DNA of 32,054 nt, taken from Phallusia fumigata (taxonomy: Eukaryota > Chordata > Ascidiacea > Phlebobranchia > Ascidiidae). Below the pieces are notes generated by a model, which saw only the letters and a program-made list of their open reading frames with translations, was not told the origin of the DNA and ran no database searches. This document shows, piece by piece, positions 22,605 through 32,054 of the stretch. Each line of letters begins with the position of its first letter. Positions within the stretch are counted from its first letter, which is position 1. The stretch is taken from NCBI GenBank assembly GCA_008931825.1, contig QXVZ01029675.1, positions 1 through 32,054 of the forward strand, given 5' to 3'. The translations under genes were made by a program, and so were the position numbers.

Positions 22605-23330
22605 AAGGCGCCCTTGCAACGACTTACGTGTTGTAAAGTTATAAAGTAAGTGATCTCCACATGTTGAGATGAATGTTATAGCGTTCCAATTTAATGAGAC
22701 TGTAGTTAAAGCATTTAATGCCCGACTTTATTTGTTACCCCGAGCTTGTCTGCTGTGAACTCAGACTCTAATCAACACGAACATGCAACTGCTAGTTACG
22801 TGGGTTAAACCCGTGCAACTATTTGCATGCTGTGGCGAAACTCAACTTACCCGAAAAAAACTGCAAAATCTGCTCCAAGAATTGTTTTGGTGCTTTCCGG
22901 ATGGTTGCATGTCGAGCCTGTAATTGGATAGCAGCTTGAATTGCGATCTGTTGTGTACAGGGTAATGGTGGGTTACGGTCCGCACGTAACCGGGGGTTTC
23001 ACACAATTTCCCAATTCTTAGTCTGTAATTTGCATCGTGGGATTTTACTGACCTATGTTGACCATCAAACAAAGTTAAGCGCTGACGCACAAAAATGAAA
23101 AAAATCTTCTGTTAGCTTCGTTTTGCCACATTTCAATGTACACCGTTTTCTCGAGATAGGAAGTTCTATTTGGTCATATTTTATTTTTCCAAAAGCAGTG
23201 ATATCTATCCTGGAATGATAGGAGGGGCTAAGTTAAGAAAACATTCGAATAGTTCATTTCACGCTTGGAAGACGCTGCATGATCGGAAGAGAACAAAGCG
23301 TATGAACACAGTTTTTTATTGATCCTCTTT

Positions 23331-24841
23331 TCACCACATGTCAACAAATAAATCACGAGGAAAACATAAATGGTCTTTTGGATTTTGCGAAAGATCTCTT
23401 CGAGGGTTTGGGGCTTGGAATCCTGCATACAGATATAATTAGTATGTCTAGAATACGAAGTATTTCAGCTTTCGTTGGACGTTGCCAGGGAAAAAAAGTA
23501 AATACACCCAAACAATGTTCCACCCATCAATTAGCAGATAAAAGAAATCTGAAGCAGACGGGGTTGTGCTGGGTGTGGCTTCTTTCGTGTTTCCTTTGAC
23601 CAGTCACGGGCAAGCGAGCGAGTCTAATGTGTCGCCAGGACGAAAAGTCGTGAGATTGCGTAAAACCGTACGAGGTTTATTTATTTTAAACACCCCATTT
23701 TGTAGCACCCGTACGGATCGCTAATGTAGTGGTTATGAGTCAACTGCGATTATCATTTACAATTGACTAATACTAAGGTGCAGAAAGTACAATGTAAACC
23801 CTGATTTGCCAAATTTGTTATATTTTGTCATCGTTTTGATTGTCCAAAAACTACATTTCTGGTTTTCTACACTATTGTTTTTCTACACTACATTATCTAC
23901 ACATTTACGTCGTCTTAAAAAACAAAAGTCTAAACAACTTCGCACTACAAAAACAACACATTTATAGCATATGTGCGAACATTTCGAAAATTAAAATTAC
24001 TATTTTTACATTCAATCAAAAAACGTAAAAAAGTGTCTATTACCTATGAGGGTGTGTGAGAGCATTATCTTCGCATCGTTCAAAACTTCGTTTTCCCACA
24101 CCTGCGATAAAATTACCAGGAAATCAAAGTTGCCGAATTTCAATGGCCCGGAACTGTCACGTATAGCACCAAAAGCTGTCGCGGACGAAAGGAGAAAAGT
24201 AGAGGCAAATTTAGACTTCAGGGTCGGCATTTTTTGGTCCCATCAACATTAAATTGGTCTTTTAATGTTCCGCAGCCCTTGGAACTACTTTACTTATATT
24301 AGTACGCTACACGCATTTGAAGAAATGTAGCGTGCTTAAAAAGGTGGCCGAACTATTAGATCAAGCAAACCACACTAAAAAGGCACAAACACATGAAAAG
24401 ATCATTAAATTTTTACTGTTTAGCGTAGGTATTGATGTTTATCGCGTCTTACCCCTTGGTTGGGTTAAAATCGATGAGAGGGCTTCAACGTCTTCGTCAT
24501 TATTTTGATGACGTCGTCCTGGTATCGGGGCGGATGGCCGAGGAAGGTTTGAAAGCTTATTAAAAATCATTTTTAATGTTGCGAAATTTCAACAGTGTTT
24601 GTAAACTATGTTTTTACAAATTCGTAAAGTGTTTGTAAAATGCTAGTAATTACATTTATCTACATTTATTGAGTTTTGTCAACAGTATATATTCATTACA
24701 AATGTTTACCAAAGTGCGAGTGGAAATCATACTCTGGTGAGACAGAAATCCAGCTGACGGCGCAAGAAGTTTCTCCTCTGATGCATCTTTAGCGTCATCC
24801 AACGGCCTAAAACATTTACATGCAAACAAAACTACAGAAAG
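23331..24841 (-). other. C-terminal exons of the helix-array gene
   Basis: 24841-24710 (44 codons, phase 0-0, acceptor ttttttcag), 24555-24453 (GTAAGA donor), 24175-24044 and the terminal 23422-23331. The first contains DDAKDASEEKLLAP, the second PRPSAPIPGRR and NNDEDVEALSSIL, the third VWENEVLNDAKIML. The pieces were chosen by phase continuity; the terminal exon is the least certain because its other frame is also open, to 23228, and would add a hydrophobic tail. Confidence 0.5.
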
Positions 24842-27800
24842 CTGAAAAAATTTTGGTGTGAAACATAATAATATGCGTTTAAAATTTATTAATTTTTGTA
24901 AAGATTTGAATTGGAAACATAGAAAATATGCCTAATTGTTTTTAGTTATCGTAACGTTTTTAATGTGCAAAAAATACTCTTGTAACTATTATTTGACAAA
25001 AAATAGACCAATAGCAAACAGGCTTAATATCTCTTGTTTGCGTTGGTTTGTGCTTAATTAGCTAGGATGAAAGTACGGTAAGGTATCGCCGGTACGGTAC
25101 GGTGGTACGGTACTCCCATCGTAACGAGGTACGCACAACTAAATGCACACCGTACCGTACTGCGATCCTTGTTAATTATGAATGCCAACAAAATTAACTC
25201 AAAAACTGTCAATTTGGTGGTCGGTTCATATTCAGTGGTAGGAATAGACAACAAACTTTGACGAACGTTGTGCTGCTGGCCGTTGAATCCGGAATTGATG
25301 CATCGTCAGATGACGGAAAATTTAGTCCCAGTAAAGAAGTAACGACACCTAGTGCAAGAGATTCCACAAGCTTCTCGACGCTGCGAGTTTTGGAAAGTTT
25401 GGCCACGTCATCACTCGATTCTGAAAAAAAATAAATCATTACAAACTAAATTCTAGAATATACGTGTTTTCTCAGGAAGAAATGAAAATGTCCTGTCACC
25501 AGCTACACTGATGAGACCTTACAGGTGGAAACAGTGTGCACTGTCTGCAGCTCACAAAATCGTTATTGGCTTTTTGCGGATATAGAAATGAAAATACTTA
25601 GGTACACAATTCACGGTTTTAAATATTCTCAATAGGAATGCAGCGTTTGTCGAAACGTAGAATATGTTTCATACACACAAGTAGTGGCTGTATTTTTCTC
25701 GCCGTGAAACAAGTACTTTAAACAATAAAACAGAAAAGTAAAAACAGCCACAAACACCTTTAGCAATTTACCTGCGCTGTTTTCATCGGATTTTTCTGCA
25801 ACAACCGACTGAACAATTCGACAAGCAAGTTGATCTAGGGCATCTTGCATTTCTGCACTTGCCTGTTCAGTAAGGACTGGTAATCTTCCCTGACTTAGAA
25901 CACCTTGCTTTCCGACAGGCTTTTTGTTCCTGTTGATTTCGAAATCAAAATTATAATTAAAAATTCTATGGTTTGGCGCTAGTTCATACTCACAAATTAA
26001 ATTGAGTTCCGTACACTTTGATCGCGCGACTGTCCGTTGCATTCACCCCATCTGAAAACGTAAAAATCACTAGTTTGTTTCAAATTTTTTTTTAAGTTTT
26101 GAAAAAAATAGCCTGGCGGCTGCTTAAAATGCAACATCGCATTTTTAAAAGATGTTACTTATTAAACTCTTGACCAAACCAGGAGATCGTGCCAGTACAA
26201 AGTCAGACCCTGGGCCTGAAGAGAGAATTTGTTGTTGTGGTTCCTACCTTTGTCAGGAGAGCGCCAACTGAAGTTNCTAAACTTTGATGTCGAAATACAG
26301 TTGCTTGAAACTTTACCTTTTCTATTGCCCCGGAAACAAGTTCTTCAGCCAATTTTCTTGCACCCGAACTGACCGCAGACTCATCCGACAAATGTTCAGC
26401 CTTGTTTAACACCTCATTTGCAAGATCATCCACTAATAAATCCACACCTGAACTGATCGCTGATTCTGTGCCACTCGAGATAACACTTGTTTTGTTCAAT
26501 GTCTCCTGTTAAATTCCAATATCAACAACAGAAAAAGTAAACCGTCTTGCGACATAGTTTTCAAAATCCCAAGTGTCCAATTAAACTCGTAGCACATTAG
26601 AAATAATTGTAAAATTATTTTGTTTGTTATTTTTTGTGGAACAACATTATGTGTAATAAGGTTCAACAATAGCAAGCCACAGTTTCGAGGAAAGAGAATT
26701 TTTTTTTACTTTAACCAAAGTATCGGCTAGATGTTTCACTGCTTTGGCCACAGAAACCGATGATTGCTCGGAAGAAGCTGAACTCTCCTTTGCTACTCCA
26801 CGAACTGCTTCTTCAGTAAGAGCTATGGCAAGTTCATTAATTCCTGATGAAAAAGCTGAGGAAGCACATCGGGAAGGAACCACAGTTCTATTGCAACAAA
26901 CAGAATAACTTTTTGAGTGTAAAGTTTTTGAGTAATTTTTATTATTGTTAAAATGTGGCGTTTATTTGTAACTATCTTGAGAACGTGCTTTTCTAGGCCA
27001 ACATTGGCGCATATCAAATGGACTTGCAAGAAATGATTCACGCTTTTCGTATTGAGTAGGTTGCTCTACATGGCAACTACTGAGCCCTAAAAAAACGTTT
27101 TAGTGTTAGTTTCCTACTTGGCAATAGCTTTTCCGATGCGTTCAATTTCATTTTCGTGAAGGCTCTTAAATACATTGTTTGGGGCTTCGTGCAAGGCTTT
27201 CAAGTTAAAAACCTCTCCAATGACGTTTTCCGCCATCGATTCTATAGAAGTAAAATGTAAATCGTACGTTTATTGATCGAAAACATGTTTAAAACCTGAC
27301 GCCCTTGTTAAAGAAATGACACAAATTTGTTAGAAATAACCACTTCAAAATATATTTTAGCCAAACAACGCATGCCATTTTAAGCCACCTTGATCAGTCG
27401 TTACTCACGCAGGTATCATTGCCTCGGGTTTAAACTTTATTTCAGGTTTATATCTACCATACGAAACAGAATTTAGGATTTATATTCACCTTTGCTGTTT
27501 CGTTTCTGTTCGTTTATGTTTAAGTCTTGTGGCATCAATTTCTTCAACTTCATCATTGCTGTGATAATTTGCACAGTAATTTCGCCGACTTTTGCTTCCC
27601 GTGTCACACTACTCATGGAAGAGAAGCTGGCGGAAGGAGATGCAGCAGATCCTGAAAAAGGAATCAACATATTTAATCCTAAATAATATTCGTAGTCTCT
27701 TACAGTAATCAGGAATTTTCTTTTAAAATTTCTGTTATTTGATGTTTTTGGTTAAATATCGATTGATTGTATGACGCGTTGACCTGTTCTCCTATGGGTT

Positions 27801-30800
27801 GATTAAATGTGGTACAACTTTATTTTGTCTTGGGCCATCAAAAATTCTTAACCAGTGTGTATTAAAGGATGTTGCTGACTGCCTTGCCGAAAAATTAACT
27901 ACTCAGCTAGTCAACAAATAAACAAGGGGAACTAGAAAACAAATACTCACATCATACGTTTGGCTGAAAACAGTTGGAACAACAAAAACAGTCATGTTTA
28001 TTTTCAAACACCACGCTGTTTTGTGGTTGGCTTCACATTTTGGCACTTTTGCACGCAATGCCCCAAAGTCGAAAAAAGCCTGGCACATTTTTCTTGCTTT
28101 TTGGATTTGCTGTTGTTTTTATTGTACCTAGAGTCCACACAACAGTTGCATTTGAAAGTCGGTGTACTTTTGCTTTCTGTTTGGATGTGTATGGGAAACT
28201 TTTGTGTATAGTTAACTTTTTGCATAAAAACAGCCAAGGATGAAAGAGTACTAATGCACCGACACATCAGGTACGCCTCTCTATAGCAGAAGGGAAATGT
28301 ATATACTCAACACAATGTCTAGTAAACAGCGAACTGACGTGTAACGAGTCACCAACACGGTGACATAACAAAAATGCAAAACACCTGCCACAATTTCATG
28401 CAAATTCTACGTTCAAAACATCCTAACGTTGAAGTGACTCACAATAAAGTTGATGCGTACAGAACAATGTTGTGCAACAAACCGGCGGAAATTAACCACA
28501 GTACACTGAACAAAATCCTAAACAGTGAGCCAGCGATGAGACATGCTTGTGAAATGCTTTAATGCAGTACCGTAAAAAATATCCAATATACTTTTGCGTC
28601 AATTCTTCAGTGTTTGGCACACAAGTTAAACGGATTCTATTTCTCTTGTGTGAGGGGGTTCCTCCTCGGCACGAATATTTACACAGGGAAATAACCGTTG
28701 GCGCCAATTTGCAGTTGTGCAAACGATCGACACAGTGTTTAGGATCAAGTCAACGTGCACAATAAGCGACCAGTAGGAATCCCGCGCAAACAAGATACTG
28801 CAAGCGGCCACTGTCCCGCATATTACGGCGGAAACAACACAAACGCCTGTGCAAATAATTAAGCGTTTAATTAGAAGCACGAGTTCATTTTGTTGGTCCG
28901 ATTTCCGGCGCCTCCAAAAGATTAAGTTCGTCCCGGAACTTTTTGTCAACGGGTAGACGATTAGGACCAACAGTAGAACTTGAAATGCGATGTAACTTGT
29001 CGCCAATACTGCCAGGCAAATTGCAGGGACAGCGGACTGGCCTTGCTTTGGTGAAAGCAAACAGCCATCGTGTGTGCTGTGGAGCTCATAGCTGAGAGTT
29101 ATAGTTAATACAGTTGCCAGCAGAGCAGCGTATACTCCCATAATAGTTAACCTGCTCACAACTCTCACAGCCCTGCTGTTGCAACTTCGCAGCAACGGGT
29201 CGGTGTAAAACGTACGTTGACGCCACCACAGTAGAGTGTAACTGCAAAGTGATCCAACTGAATAAAACGCTGCCACTAGAATGGTGTAAATCGAACACCA
29301 CAGATTCGATGTTTTTCCGAGTTGCAGTTCGAATTGTTCCGACAAACAGGACATAAGAGCCGAAAACGATGCAATGAGGTGCAACTTATTGAGACTCCAT
29401 GTTTTCAAACACTTCGTCTTCCATTCGTAGACAAGAAACGCGAATAAGACATATCCAGCCAAAGCAGTAAGGATTGCTGTAAACACATTGCCAAAAATTT
29501 CAGTTTGCAGGCCGACTGGTAGTAGTGATGTTGTTTCTTCATTTCGAGTGGCGGTAACGCTAAAACTGCTCGTCTGGTTTATCATTTTTCCTACGTTTTC
29601 TGACCTCTGAAACGAATGTCAAACAGTAAAGAACAAATGTGCACGCTTATAAAACACAATGCAATTTTGACACTTTTCCGGTAATCGTGTCGTCTCTTTG
29701 CTTCTACCGACACAGACTGGTGACAGTCTCCACACAATTACAGTGACGCAACAACGTCATAGGATACACGCAAATATGATAATCAGTCACAGTCACATAC
29801 TTATCTATCAACGTGTGTGCGATTACACGCTGCCGTGCTGTTTGGCAATTTCTGATCGCAATAGAAATAAGAAGAAGAATGGTTTAGCTAAAATTAGAAA
29901 TTGCCAAAAAAATTCGTTTAGGCACAGTTGCCTGAGTTGGGGTCCAATAAAGTGCTTGAGGCAAAACAAGTACAAAATTGCAAGATATCATCGCTAGCTT
30001 TGCGGCGGATTGTAACTGTTCTTTTGCTCTTGAGGGGCTGCGACGGAAGTTACTGCGTACAAACTTAAGCAAAAACACTGCCAGACATATCAACATATAC
30101 ATCCAAGAAAACAAACCCTAATACAGTTTAAACATCTGCCACTACGCCACACACTGAAACCATCAAATCCAGCTTAACCCGCAATGAGAGAGACAAGTTC
30201 TGTTCCTGGGTATGCGCCGAGTTACTAGACCAAAAATAGCCAGTTTCCCGTTATAGTGTTGTCACGTGGAAAACAAAACACCCACAGCCTCCGTTGTTTC
30301 CGCACACACTATATTAAACCTTATACCGGTCACTGAGACACTGCTGAGAAGCATCAGCTCGTGTCAATCAAATCAACGACAGATTAGCACAGACGGACAA
30401 AAGTTGGTGGAATTATATTTGGAATTGCGAAAATTTGCATGTCTACAAATATACAACAACGAGATGGAGATTGGTTGTATGCTGACGATTACAGAAAAAT
30501 CCAATCAGGTATTAGGCGCATTTACTTTCCCACTAAAAGTTGTTAATTGAGTCTTAAAACTGAATATTTGTCGTTGGGACAGAGAACCATGAGGTTTTTT
30601 TAATGCTTTTATCTAGCGAACATTCTGCAAGTATTAACAAACTTTATATTAACGTTTTGCGGAAAAATTTCGTGTGCTTCCATAGTAAAGTTGTAAAACT
30701 TAAAAGATGTATCTCGAACCTTTTAGTACAGATTCCACAATGTTCAACGCAAGTTTTGACAACTTTTCCTCAAGTTGGATCGCGTCTTCCTGAGACAAAA

Positions 30801-32054
30801 GTTCGCCTTGCCTTTTCTGCCTTTCTCTGACGACCTGATCACAAATTATTTTGTAAACTTCTGGCAAACAATACTTCAGTAGCCATTATCATCCTAATAT
30901 AAAGGTAATAAACTTACTGCATCAAAATCAATGCTAAACGGTCTTTGTAACGCCTAAATCACAACTAAATCAGGATTAAAATTTCCACTTTAATGTTTCT
31001 CAACCATAAATAAAACTATTTCTCACCTCATCTACTAACTTGGACGAAAGTTCGTTAATCAGCGGCTCAAGTTGATCATAAATGTTGCCACTATTGTCGA
31101 TTGTAACTTCGGTATCGGGTTCAACTGTGCTTAGTGCGGATCGAACAACGTTAAGTGCCAACAAGCTGACGTCAGACTGAGTTGCCCAACTTGACATGAC
31201 ATTCGCTGAATCTGATGTTTCTGCAAAGGCCAAAGTGGCTTTAAAAATTAATGCAAAACACCGCAATGTATTCTGTCAAATCCAATTTGTTACATTTGGA
31301 GTCTTGGAATTGGTTATTGGCATGCGACTGCAAGTTATAAGTGATATTGTTTGTTTTATGTTACAATATTACTAATCAAATAGTACGGAAATACTTTCCT
31401 TGTAATCCACAGTCGTCATTTCCTTGAAATCAAAATCGCATTAATTTGGACCTGTATGCGTATGACATTTAACAACGCCGGAAATAGATACCACAGNTTG
31501 GAGTCTTGGAATTGGTTATTGGCATGCGACTGCAAGTTATAAGTGATATTGTTTGTTTTATGTTACAATATTACTAATCAAATAGTACGGAAATACTTTC
31601 CTTGTAATCCACAGTCGTCATTTCCTTGAAATCAAAATCGCATTAATTTGGACCTGTATGCGTATGACATTTAAAAACGCCGGAAATAGATACCACAGTC
31701 GCACAAACCGCTGCTGGACATTTTGGCCACAGTGCCGTTCACAAGAGCTTTTGCCAGCCAGCTGATTTTTCGTTCCAGCTCTTCTTCTGAGTTTTCCGAG
31801 GAGCTGGATGTAATGCTCCCCGCATCAATGAACTCCGCGCCTACCTCCACAGCCTCTTCGATAGTGATGATTTCATGCACGACCGAACTCGCCAGATTGG
31901 TGACGCGTTCTTGTAAATCTGTCCTGAAAAAACATTCAAGACAATTTGTCGAAAACAGATAAACTTCATTGACATTGTGCATAAAAAATGTTTTACATGA
32001 CTCCTTGACGTTTTAGATGAGGAGATGCCAACAGCAACGCTATTTCGGCATACG
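23331..32054 (-). CDS. Protein with an array of AKAP-like amphipathic helices (5' end outside window)
   Basis: Exons, 5' to 3' on the minus strand: 32054-31997 (partial), 31923-31709, 31220-31027, 30834-30720, 27651-27490, 27241-27118, 26887-26710, 26505-26317, 26275-26248 (cut by N), 26051-25994, 25929-25772, 25420-25257, 24841-24710, 24555-24453, 24175-24044, 23422-23331 (TGA). Phases agree at every junction that can be tested, giving about 700 residues here. Most exons from 31923 to 25257 encode one or two short helices with the pattern L-A-x-x-[LIV]-V-x-x-x-[IVL], separated by Ser-rich linkers. The pattern matches the PKA RII-anchoring helix of AKAPs. No catalytic domain or membrane segment seen. 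The last three exons are Pro/Asp/Arg-rich and unlike the array. The join across 27652-30719 rests on phase and shared repeats; two tandem genes are possible. Family name not recognised. Confidence 0.7.
25092..25160. repeat. Inverted repeat of GGTACGGTAC type
   Basis: GTACGGTACGGTG at 25092-25104 is the exact reverse complement of CACCGTACCGTAC at 25148-25160; a further GGTACGGTAC lies between. It forms a 13-bp hairpin with a 43-base loop inside an intron. Likely a small foldback repeat; no transposon family recognised. Confidence 0.6.
25257..25929 (-). other. Array exons l and m with two further helices
   Basis: 25929-25772 encodes QLACRIVQSVVAEK followed by SDENSA; 25420-25257 encodes KLVESLALGVVTSL and an acidic Ser/Thr linker (SSDDASIPDSTASS). 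Phases 2-1 and 1-0 link to the neighbours. The intron between them carries the hammerhead ribozyme on the opposite strand. Confidence 0.72.
25501..25552 (+). ncRNA. Type I hammerhead ribozyme, nearly complete
   Basis: Full catalytic core in the right order: stem I 5' strand AGCTACA (25501-25507), CTGATGA (25508-25514), stem II GACC-TTACA-GGTG (25515-25527), GAAA (25528-25531), stem III CAGTGTGCACTG (25532-25543, self-complementary), then T-C (25544-25545, cleavage expected after C), and stem I 3' strand TGCAGCT (25546-25552). Stem I pairs at 6 of 7 positions and stem II at 3 of 4 (closing pair is G-G). All invariant core bases are present. Known metazoan hammerheads of this class occur in retrozymes and Penelope-like elements. 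It lies in an intron of the helix-array gene, in antisense orientation. Confidence 0.75.
26276..26276. other. Single N joint without flanking duplication
   Basis: Here 40 bases of intron following exon 26505-26317 run into the N, and the other side starts inside an exon (26275-26248, ending in a GTAGGA donor). No direct repeat was found around it, so sequence, including a 3' splice site and the start of an exon, is probably missing. Confidence 0.6.
26317..27651 (-). other. Array exons with the best AKAP-like helices
   Basis: 27651-27490 encodes GEITVQIITAMMKL; 27241-27118 SMAENVIGEVFNL; 26887-26710 ELAIALTEEAVRGV and HLADTLVK; 26505-26317 LLVDDLANEVLNKA and KLAEELVSGAIEK. Helices are preceded by recurring SSG motifs (AFSSGINEL, AISSGVDLL, AVSSGARKL), which shows that the units are true internal repeats and not chance amphipathic helices. 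Confidence 0.75.
27652..30719 (-). other. 3.07 kb intron of the helix-array gene hosting a nested gene
   Basis: Flanked by a GTTCGA donor at 30719 and a cctttttcag acceptor at 27652; both exons are phase 1. Apart from the nested 7TM gene nothing convincing was found: open frames at 28004-28267 (minus), 27974-28243 (plus) and 30266-30550 (plus, no ATG) have no splice or family support. Confidence 0.5.
28626..29585 (-). CDS. Intronless seven-transmembrane receptor-like protein, 319 aa
   Basis: Single open frame with hydrophobic segments at about residues 31-53, 66-84, 95-120, 143-166, 186-212, 236-264 and 270-292. The N-terminus has an NQT sequon. Cys97 before TM3 and Cys175 in the second outer loop could form the usual GPCR disulfide. 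Distinctive motifs are WWRQRTFY after TM3 and NWRQRLFP after TM7; there is no DRY or NPxxY, so it is not a standard rhodopsin-family receptor and no family was recognised. ATG at 29585 has an acceptor-like cgtttcag ending 21 bases upstream. It sits in the 27652-30719 intron of the helix-array gene, on the same strand. Confidence 0.75.
   Translation of the reverse strand: MINQTSSFSVTATRNEETTSLLPVGLQTEIFGNVFTAILTALAGYVLFAFLVYEWKTKCLKTWSLNKLHLIASFSALMSCLSEQFELQLGKTSNLWCSIYTILVAAFYSVGSLCSYTLLWWRQRTFYTDPLLRSCNSRAVRVVSRLTIMGVYAALLATVLTITLSYELHSTHDGCLLSPKQGQSAVPAICLAVLATSYIAFQVLLLVLIVYPLTKSSGTNLIFWRRRKSDQQNELVLLIKRLIICTGVCVVSAVICGTVAACSILFARDSYWSLIVHVDLILNTVSIVCTTANWRQRLFPCVNIRAEEEPPHTREIESV
30720..31220 (-). 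other. Array exons with helices split by an intron
   Basis: Exon 31220-31027 encodes LLALNVVRSALSTV and ends ELSSKLVDE; exon 30834-30720 begins VVRERQ, completing that second helix, then gives KLALNIVESVLK. Donors are GTGAGA and GTTCGA and acceptors gcctttgcag and tgtgatcag. Confidence 0.7.
31296..31698. repeat. 201-bp direct duplication across N 31497
   Basis: 31296-31496 and 31498-31698 are the same 201 bases with one visible difference (aacaacgcc against aaaaacgcc). The single N lies exactly between them. It is contained in the intron between exons 31923-31709 and 31220-31027 and does not affect coding. Confidence 0.95.
31709..31923 (-). other. Array exon with two AKAP-like helices
   Basis: Phase 2 to 1 exon, preceded by tttttcag. 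It encodes NLASSVVHEIITI and, after an acidic Ser-rich linker (SSSSENSEEE), WLAKALVNGTVAKM. The donor is GTTTGT; it was chosen because it gives the phase needed by the next exon. The upstream partial exon 32054-31997 ends AT and joins to form Met. Confidence 0.7.

Larger units (their letters stand above)
22026..23330. other. Intergenic region upstream of the GPCR
   Basis: Spacer between the GPCR start and the stop codon of the next minus-strand gene. Apart from the CRE-like sites it shows no convincing exon or RNA gene; a minus-strand open frame at 23090-22842 lacks splice context and family likeness. Confidence 0.6.

Noticed and set aside
22842-23090. 82-codon minus-strand open frame
   Set aside because: No acceptor or donor at sensible places and no similarity to either neighbour.
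23228-23330. Alternative 3' frame that extends the helix-array gene with a hydrophobic tail
   Set aside because: It needs a phase 0 join, while the preceding exon ends in phase 1; kept only as a caveat.
24046-24252. 68-codon plus-strand open frame
   Set aside because: Overlaps the minus-strand exon 24175-24044, whose phases match on both sides; the plus frame has no splice context.
24317-24508. Plus-strand open frame of 63 codons after an acceptor-like ttatattag
   Set aside because: No ATG and no upstream plus-strand exons; the minus strand over the same bases fits a phased exon of the helix-array gene with a strong GTAAGA donor.
30266-30550. 94-codon plus-strand open frame with protein-like composition
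   Set aside because: Starts at GTG rather than ATG, has no splice sites that link it to other exons, and no recognised domain.
1-32054. CRISPR array, bacterial operon or phage system
   Set aside because: Spliced animal genes throughout; no regularly spaced repeats or prokaryotic gene organisation.

Overview
This window is animal nuclear DNA: AT-rich, with short GT-AG introns and three intron-containing genes plus one intronless gene. The gene content (a KDM6/UTX demethylase, an EGF-mucin-GAIN adhesion GPCR), the compact layout, near-identical but polymorphic duplicated blocks, and splice acceptors just upstream of start codons (as in spliced-leader trans-splicing) suggest an invertebrate chordate, most likely an ascidian tunicate of the Ciona type. 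The species is an inference; no diagnostic marker was read.

Layout. (1) 2-7937, plus strand: 3' part of a KDM6A/UTX H3K27 demethylase, with JmjC catalytic residues and the C-terminal zinc-binding cysteines intact. Its first 3.5 kb holds a 1.7 kb tandem duplication joined by one N, probably an assembly artefact. (2) 7938-10921: 3'-to-3' intergenic gap with a tRNA-derived SINE, a small inverted repeat and a promoter-like E-box/CCAAT patch. (3) 10922-22001, minus strand: a complete 21-exon adhesion GPCR, predicted 1,690 aa, with signal peptide, four calcium-binding EGF modules, about 720 residues of Thr/Ser-rich mucin stalk, GAIN domain with an intact HL-T GPS, seven TM helices and a cytoplasmic tail. 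(4) 22026-23330: upstream region of that GPCR. (5) 23331-32054, minus strand, 5' end outside the window: a gene assembled here exon by exon, with all checkable intron phases compatible. It encodes an array of about a dozen short amphipathic helices of the form L-A-x-x-[LIV]-V-x-x-x-[IVL], strongly resembling PKA-RII-anchoring helices of AKAPs. (6) 28626-29585, minus strand: an intronless 7TM receptor nested in a 3 kb intron of gene 5.

The most interesting signals are the candidate multivalent AKAP-like protein, a near-complete type I hammerhead ribozyme at 25501-25552 with a damaged sister copy in the last KDM6A intron at 7830-7876, and the consistent link between single N characters and direct duplications (four of five Ns), which matters to anyone using gene models from this assembly.
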